From positions 1 through 41,925 of the forward strand of contig NZ_CANNGP010000038.1 of the NCBI RefSeq assembly GCF_947504105.1: a stretch of 41,925 nucleotides of DNA. Reading direction: 5' to 3'. The DNA is from an uncultured Tateyamaria sp. GTDB lineage: Bacteria; Pseudomonadota; Alphaproteobacteria; Rhodobacterales; Rhodobacteraceae. Positions 15,096 to 24,221 of this stretch are shown piece after piece. The notes beneath the pieces are model-generated. The model was not told the DNA's origin. It made no database searches and worked only from the letters and a program-made list of their open reading frames with translations. The number at the start of each line of letters is the position of its first letter. Position 1 is the first letter of the stretch. A program made the position numbers and the translations under genes.

Positions 15096-16988
15096 ATGTC
15101 ACAGGATCACATGGCATCACTCACGGCCTCTGGCCTGAACCTGATCGCGCAGGCGCTGACGATCTATGATCAGGATTTGCGGCTTGCGGTCTGCAACGCG
15201 CCGTTCCAGCAGATGTTTGATCTGCCCGACGCACTCGTCACTCCCGGCTCAACCTTTCGCGAAACCATCACGCATCTGGCCAAGCGCGGCGAATATGGCC
15301 CGGTTGATGATCTGGACAGCTTTGTGCAGGAACGTGTGGATCAGGCGCTTGCCTTCGAGCCGCATTACATGGAACGCACCCGTGCCAATGGCCGTACCAT
15401 CAGTGTCGAAGGGTCACCCCTGCCGCAAGGCGGTTGGGTCACTGTCTATACCGACATTTCGCATATCAAGGCACAGGAGGCATTGTTGCGCGCCCGCGCC
15501 ACAGAGCTTTCAGATCAAGTTCTGCAACATACCGAAGCCCTGAGTGCCACGAACCGCCAACTGGCCGCGACCGTGGCCGCGCTGGAAGAAGCTAAGCGCC
15601 AATTGACAGAGACCGAGGCCCGCACGCGCCTGACAACCGAGATGATGCCAGCCCACATCGCGCTTGTAGATGCCAGTGGTCATTACACCTACTCCAACAG
15701 ACGGCTTAGTACAGTCATTCCAAGCCGCCCGTCTGATATCGTCGGGCAACACATCTCGGACGCGCTCGGCACCTTTGCCTATGGTCGCATCGCGTCCAAC
15801 CTTACCCGCGCCTACAGAGGTGAGGCATCCGTCTTTGAATTCACCGATGAAGCGAGCGCCAGACGTATCCGCGTGGCATTCACACCGGAAGAGTCAGGCG
15901 GTGTTTATATCCTGTCCATGGACATTACCGAAGAGACGCAGGCCCGTGTCGCTCTGCAACAGAACCGCCGTCGCACATTGGCTGCGCAGATGACATCGGG
16001 TATGGCGCATGACTTTTCCAACCTGCTGACCATAATCCTGGGCCTGCAAGCCAAGCTGGCTCGTATGGGCGACCTCCCCCACGGCGCACAGAACCTGATC
16101 GACGGCACGCTGTCCGCCACCCGCCGCGGCGGTGAGCTGCTGAACGCCATTGCCGACATGACAGCAGGCCGCGCCATGCGTCCTGCGGCCACAGACATTG
16201 AAACGCTACTCAGCGACGTGACCACCATGGCGCAATCAACCCTGCCACCCGACCTCACACTCAGCACCTACACCACCGTAACCGGGCCACACATGCTGGA
16301 CCCTGGGTTGGTCAAGGACAGCCTGCTGAACCTTATTCTGAATGCCCGCGACGCCTGCGGCACAACGGGGGAAATAACCTTGTCAGCGCGTCCAGTCCAC
16401 GACACATGGATCGAATTCACGGTCGCCGACACCGGCCCCGGATTTTCGAATGACGCGCTGGAGCATGGGTTCGATCCGTTCTTTACCACCAAGGGGTCCG
16501 AAGGGTCGGGCATGGGTCTGCCCATGGTGTACGACATGACCAAACGCGCAGGTGGTGATCTGAAACTGGACAACGGAGACATCGGCGCACAGGTTCGGTT
16601 GCGCCTGCCCCTGCGCCCGGCACCGCAATTGGCCGGTGCGCTTGTTCTGCTGGTTGAGGATGACCCTGACCTGCGTCAGCACTACCGTGATCTGCTGATG
16701 ACCATGGGCCATGCAGTGATCGAAGCTGCAGGTGTGGACGAGGCCATCGCTCTCACCGCCGACCTGCCCGATATCGGCCTTGTGCTGTCGGACATCAATC
16801 TTGGGTCCGGCGCCCGTACGGGTATTGACCTTGCCACTCAACTGAACGGTACCCTGCCCGTGATCCTGATGACATCGTTGCCCCCCGGCGATACCACGTA
16901 CCAGAGTGCCATTCGTGCCGCTCCAGTCCTGCGCAAACCGTTTGAGGCGTCCGACCTTGCCGCCCTTCTTCGGGCAGATGCCGCATGA
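15096..16988 (+). CDS. Hybrid sensor histidine kinase with two PAS-type domains and a C-terminal receiver
   Basis: A 630-residue protein without membrane segments, so a cytoplasmic sensor. In order: a PAS_7-type domain (residues about 10-125, LNLIAQALTIYDQDLRLAVCN), a coiled coil (about 128-180), a second PAS domain (about 185-285), the dimerisation helix with the phosphorylated histidine in SGMAHDFSNLLTI, an ATPase domain with LLNLILNARDAC, DTGPGF and GSGMGLPMV, and a receiver with its aspartate in LSDINLGSG and lysine in LRKPF. The stop overlaps the next gene's start (ATGA). No ribosome site precedes ATG 15096, but AGGA lies just before an in-frame ATG at 15111, which may be the real start. 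The signal sensed is unknown. Confidence 0.9.
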   Translation: MSQDHMASLTASGLNLIAQALTIYDQDLRLAVCNAPFQQMFDLPDALVTPGSTFRETITHLAKRGEYGPVDDLDSFVQERVDQALAFEPHYMERTRANGRTISVEGSPLPQGGWVTVYTDISHIKAQEALLRARATELSDQVLQHTEALSATNRQLAATVAALEEAKRQLTETEARTRLTTEMMPAHIALVDASGHYTYSNRRLSTVIPSRPSDIVGQHISDALGTFAYGRIASNLTRAYRGEASVFEFTDEASARRIRVAFTPEESGGVYILSMDITEETQARVALQQNRRRTLAAQMTSGMAHDFSNLLTIILGLQAKLARMGDLPHGAQNLIDGTLSATRRGGELLNAIADMTAGRAMRPAATDIETLLSDVTTMAQSTLPPDLTLSTYTTVTGPHMLDPGLVKDSLLNLILNARDACGTTGEITLSARPVHDTWIEFTVADTGPGFSNDALEHGFDPFFTTKGSEGSGMGLPMVYDMTKRAGGDLKLDNGDIGAQVRLRLPLRPAPQLAGALVLLVEDDPDLRQHYRDLLMTMGHAVIEAAGVDEAIALTADLPDIGLVLSDINLGSGARTGIDLATQLNGTLPVILMTSLPPGDTTYQSAIRAAPVLRKPFEASDLAALLRADAA

Positions 16989-17686
16989 CCAAACCGCTTG
17001 TCACCATCCTTGACGACGAACCGGCAATCCGCACCATCCTGTCCGATGCGCTGGAAGAGGCAGGGTTTCGCACCCTGTCCTTTTCCCGCGCGGCAGCGTT
17101 CGAGGCGGCGCTGAAATCTCACAAACCCGACGTCTGCCTCGTTGACCTGGGACTGCCGGATACCGACGGCCTTGCCCTCGTGCACAAACTGGCGCTTGAG
17201 CAAGGGGCCGCCGTCATCATCATTTCCGGCCGCGCGCAGGTGCAAGACCGTGTGACCGGATTGGAGCTTGGGGCCGACGACTACATCATCAAACCTTTCG
17301 ATCCGGCCGAGGTGGTAGCTCGTATCCGCGTCCGACTACGCACGCCCAAGGCAGCAACCCAAACCGGGCAGATCGCCCGCTTCAATGGATGGGAGGCCTC
17401 TTTTGACAGCTACACACTGACCGACGATTCCGGGCAGGAAACCCCGTTTTCCCATGCTGAGGGCGAGGTGCTACGACTTTTCCTTGATGCGCCCAAACGG
17501 TTGATCAGCCGGGCACAGATGCAGGAAAGCCTGGGCGGTGGTGCCGGTGACAGCTTTGATCGTGCCATGGATGTACGCATCAGTCGCCTGCGCACCAAGC
17601 TGCGCGAAGACCCAAAGAACCCACGCCTAATCAAAACCATCTATGGCGCCGGTTACATCTTTTTGGGCGATGTACAGTGGACATGA
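16985..17686 (+). CDS. OmpR-family response regulator
   Basis: A 233-residue transcription regulator. The receiver has the acidic pair in ILDDEPAIR, the phospho-accepting aspartate in CLVDLGLPDTDG and lysine in IIKPFDPAEV. The winged-helix DNA-binding domain (about residues 130-233) shows SHAEGEVLRLFLDAPKRLIS, MDVRISRLRTKL and the closing IKTIYGAGYIF. It begins in an ATGA overlap with the hybrid kinase, its presumed partner. Since the kinase carries its own receiver, phosphotransfer could go through that receiver or straight to this regulator. No target sites were identified. Confidence 0.92.
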   Translation: MTKPLVTILDDEPAIRTILSDALEEAGFRTLSFSRAAAFEAALKSHKPDVCLVDLGLPDTDGLALVHKLALEQGAAVIIISGRAQVQDRVTGLELGADDYIIKPFDPAEVVARIRVRLRTPKAATQTGQIARFNGWEASFDSYTLTDDSGQETPFSHAEGEVLRLFLDAPKRLISRAQMQESLGGGAGDSFDRAMDVRISRLRTKLREDPKNPRLIKTIYGAGYIFLGDVQWT

Positions 17687-17713
17687 CGATTCAACCCGTG
17701 GCAGAATCGAAAC

Positions 17714-17935
17714 ATGATTGAAGCACTCCTCTACCGTTCCAGTCACAGCCGGTTTTATCGGGTTGAGATCACACTGAACCTGTTTGCCGAAGCGTCCGTT
17801 GTCATCGAGTGGGGGCTGATCGGCGGCAAGCCCTGCCAGCGTGTAACCTGCCACAGCGATCTGCGCGCCGCATCCACAGCCGCCGACCGTTACAGGCAAC
17901 GGGCCCTCAAACGCGGCTACGCCCGCGCGGCCTAA
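17714..17935 (+). CDS. Stand-alone WGR-domain protein
   Basis: A 73-residue protein that is little more than one WGR domain: [25 protein letters not shown] near the start (the W-G-x-I-G core) and a helix ending [20 protein letters not shown] domains bind nucleic acid and are found in eukaryotic PARPs and in bacterial MolR-type proteins; short bacterial single-domain versions have no established role. It follows the response regulator by 27 bases and could be co-transcribed, although the ribosome site is weak. Its last four bases overlap the end of the amidohydrolase gene on the other strand. Confidence 0.8.
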   Translation: MIEALLYRSSHSRFYRVEITLNLFAEASVVIEWGLIGGKPCQRVTCHSDLRAASTAADRYRQRALKRGYARAA

Positions 17936-19119
17936 AGCCCGGCAGCATGGGCCAACACGTGCAGGCCCGCCACAAGATCGGCCTCATCCGTATTTTCCTC
18001 GAACGCATGGCTGATGCCACCGATTGAAGGCACGAACAGCATCGCAACCGGCATACACCGGGCCACATTTGTCGCGTCATGCAAGGCACCGGACAGCATC
18101 TGCCGCCATTTGCCCGGTGCCACCATCTCGGCACCTGCTTCAAGCTGCGCGCACAGATCAACATCCATCGCCACGGGCTCCAATCCCAGAAGCGGCCCTT
18201 TCTCGACACCAAGGTCCAGTTCCGCTGCGACCTTGGACAGCGTTTCCTCGATCACCGCCTCCATCCGTGCCAACCGGGCCACATCCGCATCCCGCCATTG
18301 CATGGAAAAGCGCACCTGGCCCGGCACGATGGACGACGCATTGGGGCTGAGCGCCACATGCCCAATAGTCCAAACGGATTGCGGCGTGACCACATTTCGC
18401 AACCGCTCGTTCAACCGACTGGAAAAAGCAACCAGCCCCTGAAACGCATCCCGCCGCAGAGCCATGGCCGTGGTTCCCGCATGGTTCTGCTGTCCGGTCA
18501 GTGTGATCACCCGATCCCGAATGCCGACGATATCGGTGACGACACCTATCTGCTCGCCTGCGGTGTCCAGCGTCGCGCCCTGCTCGATATGCAATTCGAC
18601 GAAGCCGGTGAACTGCGCCGGATCAACAGGCGCGCCTGCGCGATCTCCGACAACCTGCCGCGCCTGCCCAAGCGGCACTCCGTCGTGATCCGTCAGCGCG
18701 TCCGCATCGGCTTGGAACAAGCCGCCGGACCACACGTTGGATCCAGTCGTAACACCATACCGGCCCTCTTCATCCTGAAAGGATACAACCGAAACGGCAG
18801 GGCCACCGGACCCAGTGCTTACCCGTGCCACCTCCAATGCTGCGACGACACCCAGCGCGCCGTCCAACCACCCGCCTTGCGGTTGACTGTCGGAATGCGA
18901 CCCAAGCAGCAACGACGGCCCCTCTGCCAATCCAAACAAGTTCCCCATCGCATCAAAGCGCGGCGTCAAACCAGCCTCGGCCATACGCGATGCCAACCAA
19001 TCCCGGGCGGCCATGTCCGCCTCAGAATAGGCAGGGCGCACCACACCTTTGCCGACACCCGCCGCCCCGAACCGGCGCAGAGCATGCAGGTCGTCAAGAA
19101 AACGATTCGGATCGATCAT
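17932..19119 (-). CDS. M20-family amidohydrolase (allantoate amidohydrolase / N-carbamoyl-amino-acid hydrolase type)
   Basis: A 395-residue cytoplasmic zinc enzyme of the AllC/HyuC group, cleaving a carbamoyl or ureido amide from a carboxylate substrate. Metal and substrate motifs are visible in order: [55 protein letters not shown], and near the end [12 protein letters not shown] with [13 protein letters not shown]. The length is usual (about 400-415). The sequence cannot separate allantoate from N-carbamoyl amino acids as substrate. PuuD in this window makes 5-hydroxyisourate, upstream of allantoate in purine breakdown, but it lies about 18 kb away and no other ureide genes are near. The gene stands alone in its transcription unit. 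Confidence 0.85.
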   Translation of the reverse strand: MIDPNRFLDDLHALRRFGAAGVGKGVVRPAYSEADMAARDWLASRMAEAGLTPRFDAMGNLFGLAEGPSLLLGSHSDSQPQGGWLDGALGVVAALEVARVSTGSGGPAVSVVSFQDEEGRYGVTTGSNVWSGGLFQADADALTDHDGVPLGQARQVVGDRAGAPVDPAQFTGFVELHIEQGATLDTAGEQIGVVTDIVGIRDRVITLTGQQNHAGTTAMALRRDAFQGLVAFSSRLNERLRNVVTPQSVWTIGHVALSPNASSIVPGQVRFSMQWRDADVARLARMEAVIEETLSKVAAELDLGVEKGPLLGLEPVAMDVDLCAQLEAGAEMVAPGKWRQMLSGALHDATNVARCMPVAMLFVPSIGGISHAFEENTDEADLVAGLHVLAHAAGL

Positions 19120-19215
19120 GGTCTCTTGTCCTTGTCAGCTGCAGGTTGCCGCCTGTTGCCAAGACGTGACACCGGCCCCGTCTACGTTCCACATAATCAA
19201 ACGAAAGGCTGATCA

Positions 19216-19398
19216 ATGATCAAATACTATTACCCAGATGGAACCCACTGTTATCGCGCCTTGCATACGGCTCATGCGGTCTACACCAATGATGCGGGCA
19301 AGCTGATCGCGCGCGCCGAAAAGCCAGACCGCTCTGACATGTATGAATTCGAAATCACCGGCTTCGAACTGGTCCCCACCGGAGCGTTGTGCATCTAG
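19216..19398 (+). CDS. Small hypothetical protein, 60 residues
   Basis: A short soluble protein beginning MIKYYYPDGTHCYRALHTAH, with a tyrosine-rich start and an acidic central part (SDMYEFEITGFELV). No family is recognised. GAAAGG lies seven bases before the ATG, and the gene sits between two minus-strand genes with room for its own promoter. A minus-strand frame across the same bases (19213-19437) has no ribosome site. Expression is not proven. Confidence 0.5.
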   Translation: MIKYYYPDGTHCYRALHTAHAVYTNDAGKLIARAEKPDRSDMYEFEITGFELVPTGALCI

Positions 19399-19471
19399 AA
19401 GATCGAAGTAATGAAAAGCCCGCCAGACCATATCCAAGGAGCGATTTTCTTCTCTAGAACGGATGGTCAGA

Positions 19472-22237
19472 CTATTCCGCGGCCACGGCCCCGGTCACTG
19501 ATTCAACCCGCACGGCCGAGAACTTGAACTCCGGGATCTTGCCATATGGGTCCACCGCAGGGTTCGTCAGGATGTTGGCGGCGGCTTCAACATAGGCGAA
19601 GGGCACGAACACCATATCAGGCGAAACGGCCCGATCTTCGCGCGCCATGATATCGATCGACCCGCGTTTGGTGGTCAGCCGCACCATGTCACCTGGGACC
19701 ACCCCCAGCTTGCGCAAGGTCGACGGGTGAAGCGAGCAGTTGGCCTCCGGCTCCACAGCGTCCAGCACGGTCGCACGGCGGGTCATCGACCCGGTATGCC
19801 AATGCTCCAATTGCCGTCCGGTGGTCAGGATCATGGGATAGTCAGCATCCGGCACATCATCCGGCGGGATCACCGCAGCAGGCGTAAACCGTGCGCGCCC
19901 ATCGGGGCGAGGGAAGCCATCACCAAACACAATGGCCTGGCCCGGATCCTCCGGCGACAGCGACGGGTAAGTGACTGCGTTCTGCCCCTCAAGTCGCTCC
20001 CACGTGATATTATCCAGCGACTTCATGTTCAGCTTCATCTCGGCAAACACGTCCGCCGGGCTGTCATAGGTCCAGCCCAGGCCCAACCGCTTAGCCAACT
20101 CCACCTCGATCCACCAATCTTCTTTGGCGTCGCCCGGTGGCGGCACGGCAGGGCGCCCCATCTGCACCTGACGGTTGGTGTTGGTGACCGTGCCAGTCTT
20201 CTCGGCAAAGGCACTCGCTGGCAAGATCACGTCGGCATAGTTGGCGGTTTCAGTGATGAAAATATCCTGCACTACAAGGTGGTCCAGTTTGGCCAGCGCA
20301 TCCCGTGCATGCTCCACATCCGGGTCGGACATGGCCGGATTCTCACCCAGAACATACATCGCCTTGATCTCATCCGCGTGGACCGCATCCATGATCTCGG
20401 TCACCGTCAGGCCTTTCTCATTGGAGAAATCACCTGAACCCCACACATCGGTAAAGGCCGAACGCACGCCATCATCCGTCACGGTCTGATAGTCCGGTAG
20501 GAACATCGGGATCAGGCCTGCATCCGACGCGCCCTGCACATTGTTCTGCCCCCGCAGCGGATGCAGCCCGGCACCGGGGCGTCCCACCTGCCCCGTCATC
20601 AGCGCCAGCGAGATCAGGCAACGCGAGTTATCCGTCCCATGGATGTGCTGAGACACGCCCATGCCCCAGAAAATCATCGCCGACTTCGCCCCGGCAAAGG
20701 TCCGCGCCACATCGCGCAGCACATCCGCTTCGATCCCGCAAATCTCAGCCATCTTCTCGGGTGTAAAGCCTGCCAGATGGTCTTTCTCCGCCTCCCAATT
20801 CTCGGTGTAAGCGTCGATGTACTGCTGGTCATAAAGACCCTCTTCGACAATCACATGCATGATCGCGTTCAGCATCGACACATCCGCGCCGGGCCGGAAC
20901 TGCAGCATGTGACTGGCAAAGCGCTTCAACGCCTGCCCGCGCGGGTCCATGACGATCAGCTTGCCGCCCCGTTTGGTAAACTGCTTGAAATAGGTGGCCG
21001 CGACAGGGTGGTTCTCGATCGGGTTGCAGCCGATGGCAATCGCCACATCCGCATTCTCGATCTCGTTGAAGGTCGCGGTCACTGCGCCCGAACCCACATT
21101 CTCCATCAGCGCCGCAACGGACGACGCGTGGCACAACCGCGTGCAGTGGTCCACGTTGTTGTGACCAAAGCCCTGCCGGATCATCTTCTGGAACAGGTAT
21201 GCCTCTTCATTCGTGCACTTGGCCGATCCAAAACCAGCCACTTCACGCCCACGACCCTTCAAGCCATTTGCGGCGAAATCCAGCGCTTCTTCCCAAGACG
21301 CTTCGCGGAAATGGGTCGACCAGTTGCCCGGGTCGACGTTCAACCCCTTCGCGGGTGCATCCTCGCGGCGGATCAGCGGTTTGGTCAGACGATGATCGTG
21401 GTGGATGTAGTCAAAGCCGAACCGGCCCTTCACACACAGCCGACCCTCATTCGCGGGACCATTGATGCCCTCGACATATTTGACCTTACCATCCTTCACT
21501 TTCAGCGAGATCTGACATCCCACACCGCAGAACGGGCAAATGCTTTCGACCTCATCATCATAATCGGCGCTGTCACCAACCTGCGCATCGTCCACGACGG
21601 TCGAGGGCATCAGCGCCCCCGTCGGACAGGCCTGTACACACTCGCCACAGGCGACACAGGTGCTCTCGCCCATCGGGTCGGCAAAGTCGAAGGTCGGATA
21701 AGTATCGTGGCCGCGCCCCGCCATGCCGATCACATCATTGACCTGTACCTCGCGGCAGGCACGGACACAGAGGCCGCATTGAATGCAGGCATCCAAATTC
21801 ACGGACATCGCCACGTGGCTGTCGTCAAGCAGCGGAATCCGCCCCTCTTCCAGCTTAGGAAAGCGGCTCTCGGACACGCCATTCATTTCGGCCATGTCCC
21901 AAAGATGCGCGGACTTGTCGTGGGCGACATCGCGCTCGGGCTGATCCGCCACCAGCATCTCGACCACCATCTTCCGCGCATTCTCGGCCCGCGCGGAATT
22001 GGTCGTGACAACCATCCCGTCCGCCGGTTCGCGGATGCACGAGGCAGCAAGAACACGCTCACCTTCGATCTCGACCATGCACGCCCGACAGTTCCCATCC
22101 GGGCGATAGCCGGGCGCAGGTTTGTGGCACAGATGCGGGATCACCAGACCACGCCCATTGGCAACCTCCCAAATGGTCATGCCAGCCTCAGCCTGCACTT
22201 CTTGCCCATCCAGCGTGAATGTCACCTTGTCCGTCAT
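19472..22237 (-). CDS. NAD-dependent-type formate dehydrogenase, alpha (molybdopterin) subunit
   Basis: A 921-residue cytoplasmic catalytic subunit oxidising formate to CO2. Domains in order: an N-terminal [2Fe-2S] domain (residues 1-80, with CHKPAPGYRPDGNCRAC), a cysteine-histidine motif, two ferredoxin-type [4Fe-4S] clusters (CIQCGLCVRAC and CVACGECVQACP, about 150-215), another [4Fe-4S] site (CPFCGVGC), and the bis-MGD domain. C369 in CTRLCHASS is the expected metal ligand, followed by the conserved histidine. This motif resembles Methylorubrum FDH1 alpha (tungsten or molybdenum). GGGAG precedes the ATG. The NuoE/NuoF-like partner subunits and FdhD/FdsD accessory proteins, usually encoded alongside, are missing from the neighbourhood. 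Confidence 0.9.
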   Translation of the reverse strand: MTDKVTFTLDGQEVQAEAGMTIWEVANGRGLVIPHLCHKPAPGYRPDGNCRACMVEIEGERVLAASCIREPADGMVVTTNSARAENARKMVVEMLVADQPERDVAHDKSAHLWDMAEMNGVSESRFPKLEEGRIPLLDDSHVAMSVNLDACIQCGLCVRACREVQVNDVIGMAGRGHDTYPTFDFADPMGESTCVACGECVQACPTGALMPSTVVDDAQVGDSADYDDEVESICPFCGVGCQISLKVKDGKVKYVEGINGPANEGRLCVKGRFGFDYIHHDHRLTKPLIRREDAPAKGLNVDPGNWSTHFREASWEEALDFAANGLKGRGREVAGFGSAKCTNEEAYLFQKMIRQGFGHNNVDHCTRLCHASSVAALMENVGSGAVTATFNEIENADVAIAIGCNPIENHPVAATYFKQFTKRGGKLIVMDPRGQALKRFASHMLQFRPGADVSMLNAIMHVIVEEGLYDQQYIDAYTENWEAEKDHLAGFTPEKMAEICGIEADVLRDVARTFAGAKSAMIFWGMGVSQHIHGTDNSRCLISLALMTGQVGRPGAGLHPLRGQNNVQGASDAGLIPMFLPDYQTVTDDGVRSAFTDVWGSGDFSNEKGLTVTEIMDAVHADEIKAMYVLGENPAMSDPDVEHARDALAKLDHLVVQDIFITETANYADVILPASAFAEKTGTVTNTNRQVQMGRPAVPPPGDAKEDWWIEVELAKRLGLGWTYDSPADVFAEMKLNMKSLDNITWERLEGQNAVTYPSLSPEDPGQAIVFGDGFPRPDGRARFTPAAVIPPDDVPDADYPMILTTGRQLEHWHTGSMTRRATVLDAVEPEANCSLHPSTLRKLGVVPGDMVRLTTKRGSIDIMAREDRAVSPDMVFVPFAYVEAAANILTNPAVDPYGKIPEFKFSAVRVESVTGAVAAE

Positions 22238-22387
22238 CGCGCACGTCTCCCTACCGTCTGATATTATGTAGCGCGCAAGTCACGCGCATAGGACTCCTAT
22301 TCCCGACACCAAGCCCCGGTTTTGCGCCACGCAGGTTTCCGATCCGCAACCATTGCCCATCCCCGGCAACACGGGTAGCGATTGCGC

Positions 22388-23431
22388 ATGCTTTCACGCC
22401 CCACCCCCGACAGTTTGCGCATCACGGCTCAAACCCTGATCGTGGGCGGTATCGGGGCAGCCCTGGCTGAGATGATAGGTGCTCCCATCGCGGTGCTGAC
22501 GGGTCCCGCGCTTGTCGTCAGCCTTGCTGCCCTCGCCGGGTTGCGCACTGGGATTGACGACACCGTACGCAACCTTGTCTTCTTGCTTGTTGGCGTGAGC
22601 ATCGGCAGCGGAGTCGACAGCAGCGCAACAGACGCCATGTTGCGATGGCCCCTTGCCTTCGCAGTACTTGGAGTGATGCTCTGGACGACAATTTTGTTCT
22701 GCGGGCGTCTCTTGCACCATGGGTTCGGTCTGGACCGTCGCAGCGCCTATCTTGCATCCGCCCCCGGTCATCTCAGCTTTGTCGTCGGGCTCTCGGCGGG
22801 GCTCCATCTTGATACCACCCGCATCGTGGTGATCCAGTCGGTCCGGCTGCTCGCCTTGACGCTCACAGTGCCAGCCATCGCGCTCGCCTTCGGCTTTGAA
22901 CTGACGGGGCAGGTGCTGCCAAATGGCCTGCCGCTGGCCTGGCTCGACCTTGCCGCGCTCCTTATGGGTGGCCTCACGCTCGGGTATGCCCTCGACAAGA
23001 TCGGCCTGCCCGCCCCCCTGTTGATTGGCGGCATGATCACATCCAGCCTTGGCCACGCGACCGAAGTCACACCGGGCGTCATGGCACCATGGCTCAGCTA
23101 TGCCGGGCTGATGACCGTGGGTACGTTGATCGGCGCCCGGTTCGACGGTATCACCCGCGCAGCCCTTGCGACTTCGCTTTTGGCCGGGCTCACGGTCACG
23201 TCGCTGACGATCTTCATAGCAATGGTTGCAGCCCTGCCGGTGGTCTATGCGCTCGACTTTGACCCCACCCACGTCCTGATTGCCTTTGCGCCGGGCGGCC
23301 TTGAAACCATGATCGCAATGGGTGTTGTGCTGGGTGCAAATCCCGGCTTTGTCGCTGCCGCCCACGTGGCCCGCCTGCTGTTGCTCACGATCCTGCTGCC
23401 TGCGTTCGTGGGGCGCATCAAACGCGCCTGA
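22388..23431 (+). CDS. AbrB-family (ammonia monooxygenase-like) membrane protein
   Basis: An integral inner-membrane protein of 347 residues with about ten hydrophobic segments. It shows the duplicated AbrB/YkgB-like pattern: each half contains a helix pair with a GP/GA motif (GAPIAVLTGPALVV and GLPAPLLIGGMI) and a characteristic ASAPGHLSFVVGLSAGLHLD or AFAPGGLETMIAMGVVLG stretch. The family was once called ammonia-monooxygenase-like, a misleading name; it is regarded as a transporter or regulator and substrates are unproven. ATG 22388 is chosen over a TTG two codons upstream. The ribosome site is weak. It is divergent from the formate dehydrogenase gene. Confidence 0.8.
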   Translation: MLSRPTPDSLRITAQTLIVGGIGAALAEMIGAPIAVLTGPALVVSLAALAGLRTGIDDTVRNLVFLLVGVSIGSGVDSSATDAMLRWPLAFAVLGVMLWTTILFCGRLLHHGFGLDRRSAYLASAPGHLSFVVGLSAGLHLDTTRIVVIQSVRLLALTLTVPAIALAFGFELTGQVLPNGLPLAWLDLAALLMGGLTLGYALDKIGLPAPLLIGGMITSSLGHATEVTPGVMAPWLSYAGLMTVGTLIGARFDGITRAALATSLLAGLTVTSLTIFIAMVAALPVVYALDFDPTHVLIAFAPGGLETMIAMGVVLGANPGFVAAAHVARLLLLTILLPAFVGRIKRA

Positions 23432-23531
23432 TCCATCTTCATTTCACAAAATAAACCAACGCCGAAGGCACCCGCACTTTCCACATACACACCGCTCGCC
23501 TAGAACAAGACGAAATACTCAGCAGGCTCCC

Positions 23532-24185
23532 ATGTCCCACATCACATTGATCCGCCACGGCCAAGCCAACACACATGCCAAGGACGAAGCCAGTTACGAC
23601 CAGCTTTCCGACCTTGGCCACCAACAGGCCGCGTGGCTGGGCGACCACATGCGCGTAACGCATCAGCACCACACGCGGCTCTATACCGGCACGCTCCGAC
23701 GGCACCGCGAAACGGCAAACGGCATGGAAACGGGCATGAAGGCAACCGAAGATGCGCGGCTGAACGAGCTGGAATACTTCACGATGGCGCAAGCGCTGGA
23801 AACCGAACACGGCATCGCCGCCCCGACCGAGCCGTCAGAGTTCGTACACCACTTTCCCAAAGTTCTGGCCCATTGGCAGGACGACAAGCTTGAAAACGTA
23901 CCGGAGCGTTTCTCGCAATTCGAAAAACGCATCAAGGATGCTCTGACCGAGATCGGCGAGGGTGACGGCCCGGCACTCGTCGTCACCTCGGGCGGACTGA
24001 TCGCAATGACGATGCGGCTCCATCTGGGACTTGAAGTCTCGGCCATGGCCAATGTCGCCCTTGCGATCATGAACACCTCGATGCATCGGCTGCACCCCAT
24101 CGGAGGCACATGGTCGCCTGTGATGTTCAACGCCGTCCCGCATCTGGAACGCCCTGATCGGCATCACGCGCAAACGCATGTGTAA
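23532..24185 (+). CDS. Histidine phosphatase family protein
   Basis: A 217-residue cytoplasmic enzyme of the phosphoglycerate-mutase-like superfamily. The catalytic LIRHGQANTHAKD is at residues 5-17, with the second arginine in YTGTLRRHRETA, the acid/base glutamate in RLNELEYFTM, and the late histidine position apparently replaced, since VTSGGLIAMTM stands where active phosphatases usually have SHGG or THGG. This loss of the second catalytic histidine could mean reduced or altered activity. The gene leads a three-gene run with the GST and the saccharopine dehydrogenase-like gene, 36 bases before the former. Substrate unknown. Confidence 0.8.
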   Translation: MSHITLIRHGQANTHAKDEASYDQLSDLGHQQAAWLGDHMRVTHQHHTRLYTGTLRRHRETANGMETGMKATEDARLNELEYFTMAQALETEHGIAAPTEPSEFVHHFPKVLAHWQDDKLENVPERFSQFEKRIKDALTEIGEGDGPALVVTSGGLIAMTMRLHLGLEVSAMANVALAIMNTSMHRLHPIGGTWSPVMFNAVPHLERPDRHHAQTHV

Positions 24186-24221
24186 AGTCGAACAATCAAT
24201 CGCACGTCCGAGGAGCAGCTT

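Noticed and set aside
18079-19212. 377-codon plus-strand open frame
   Set aside because: It is the complement of the M20 amidohydrolase, which has complete metal-binding motifs.
20561-22261. 566-codon plus-strand open frame
   Set aside because: It lies opposite the formate dehydrogenase gene, which carries all cluster-binding motifs. The opposite frame has no ribosome site and an R/H-rich composition.
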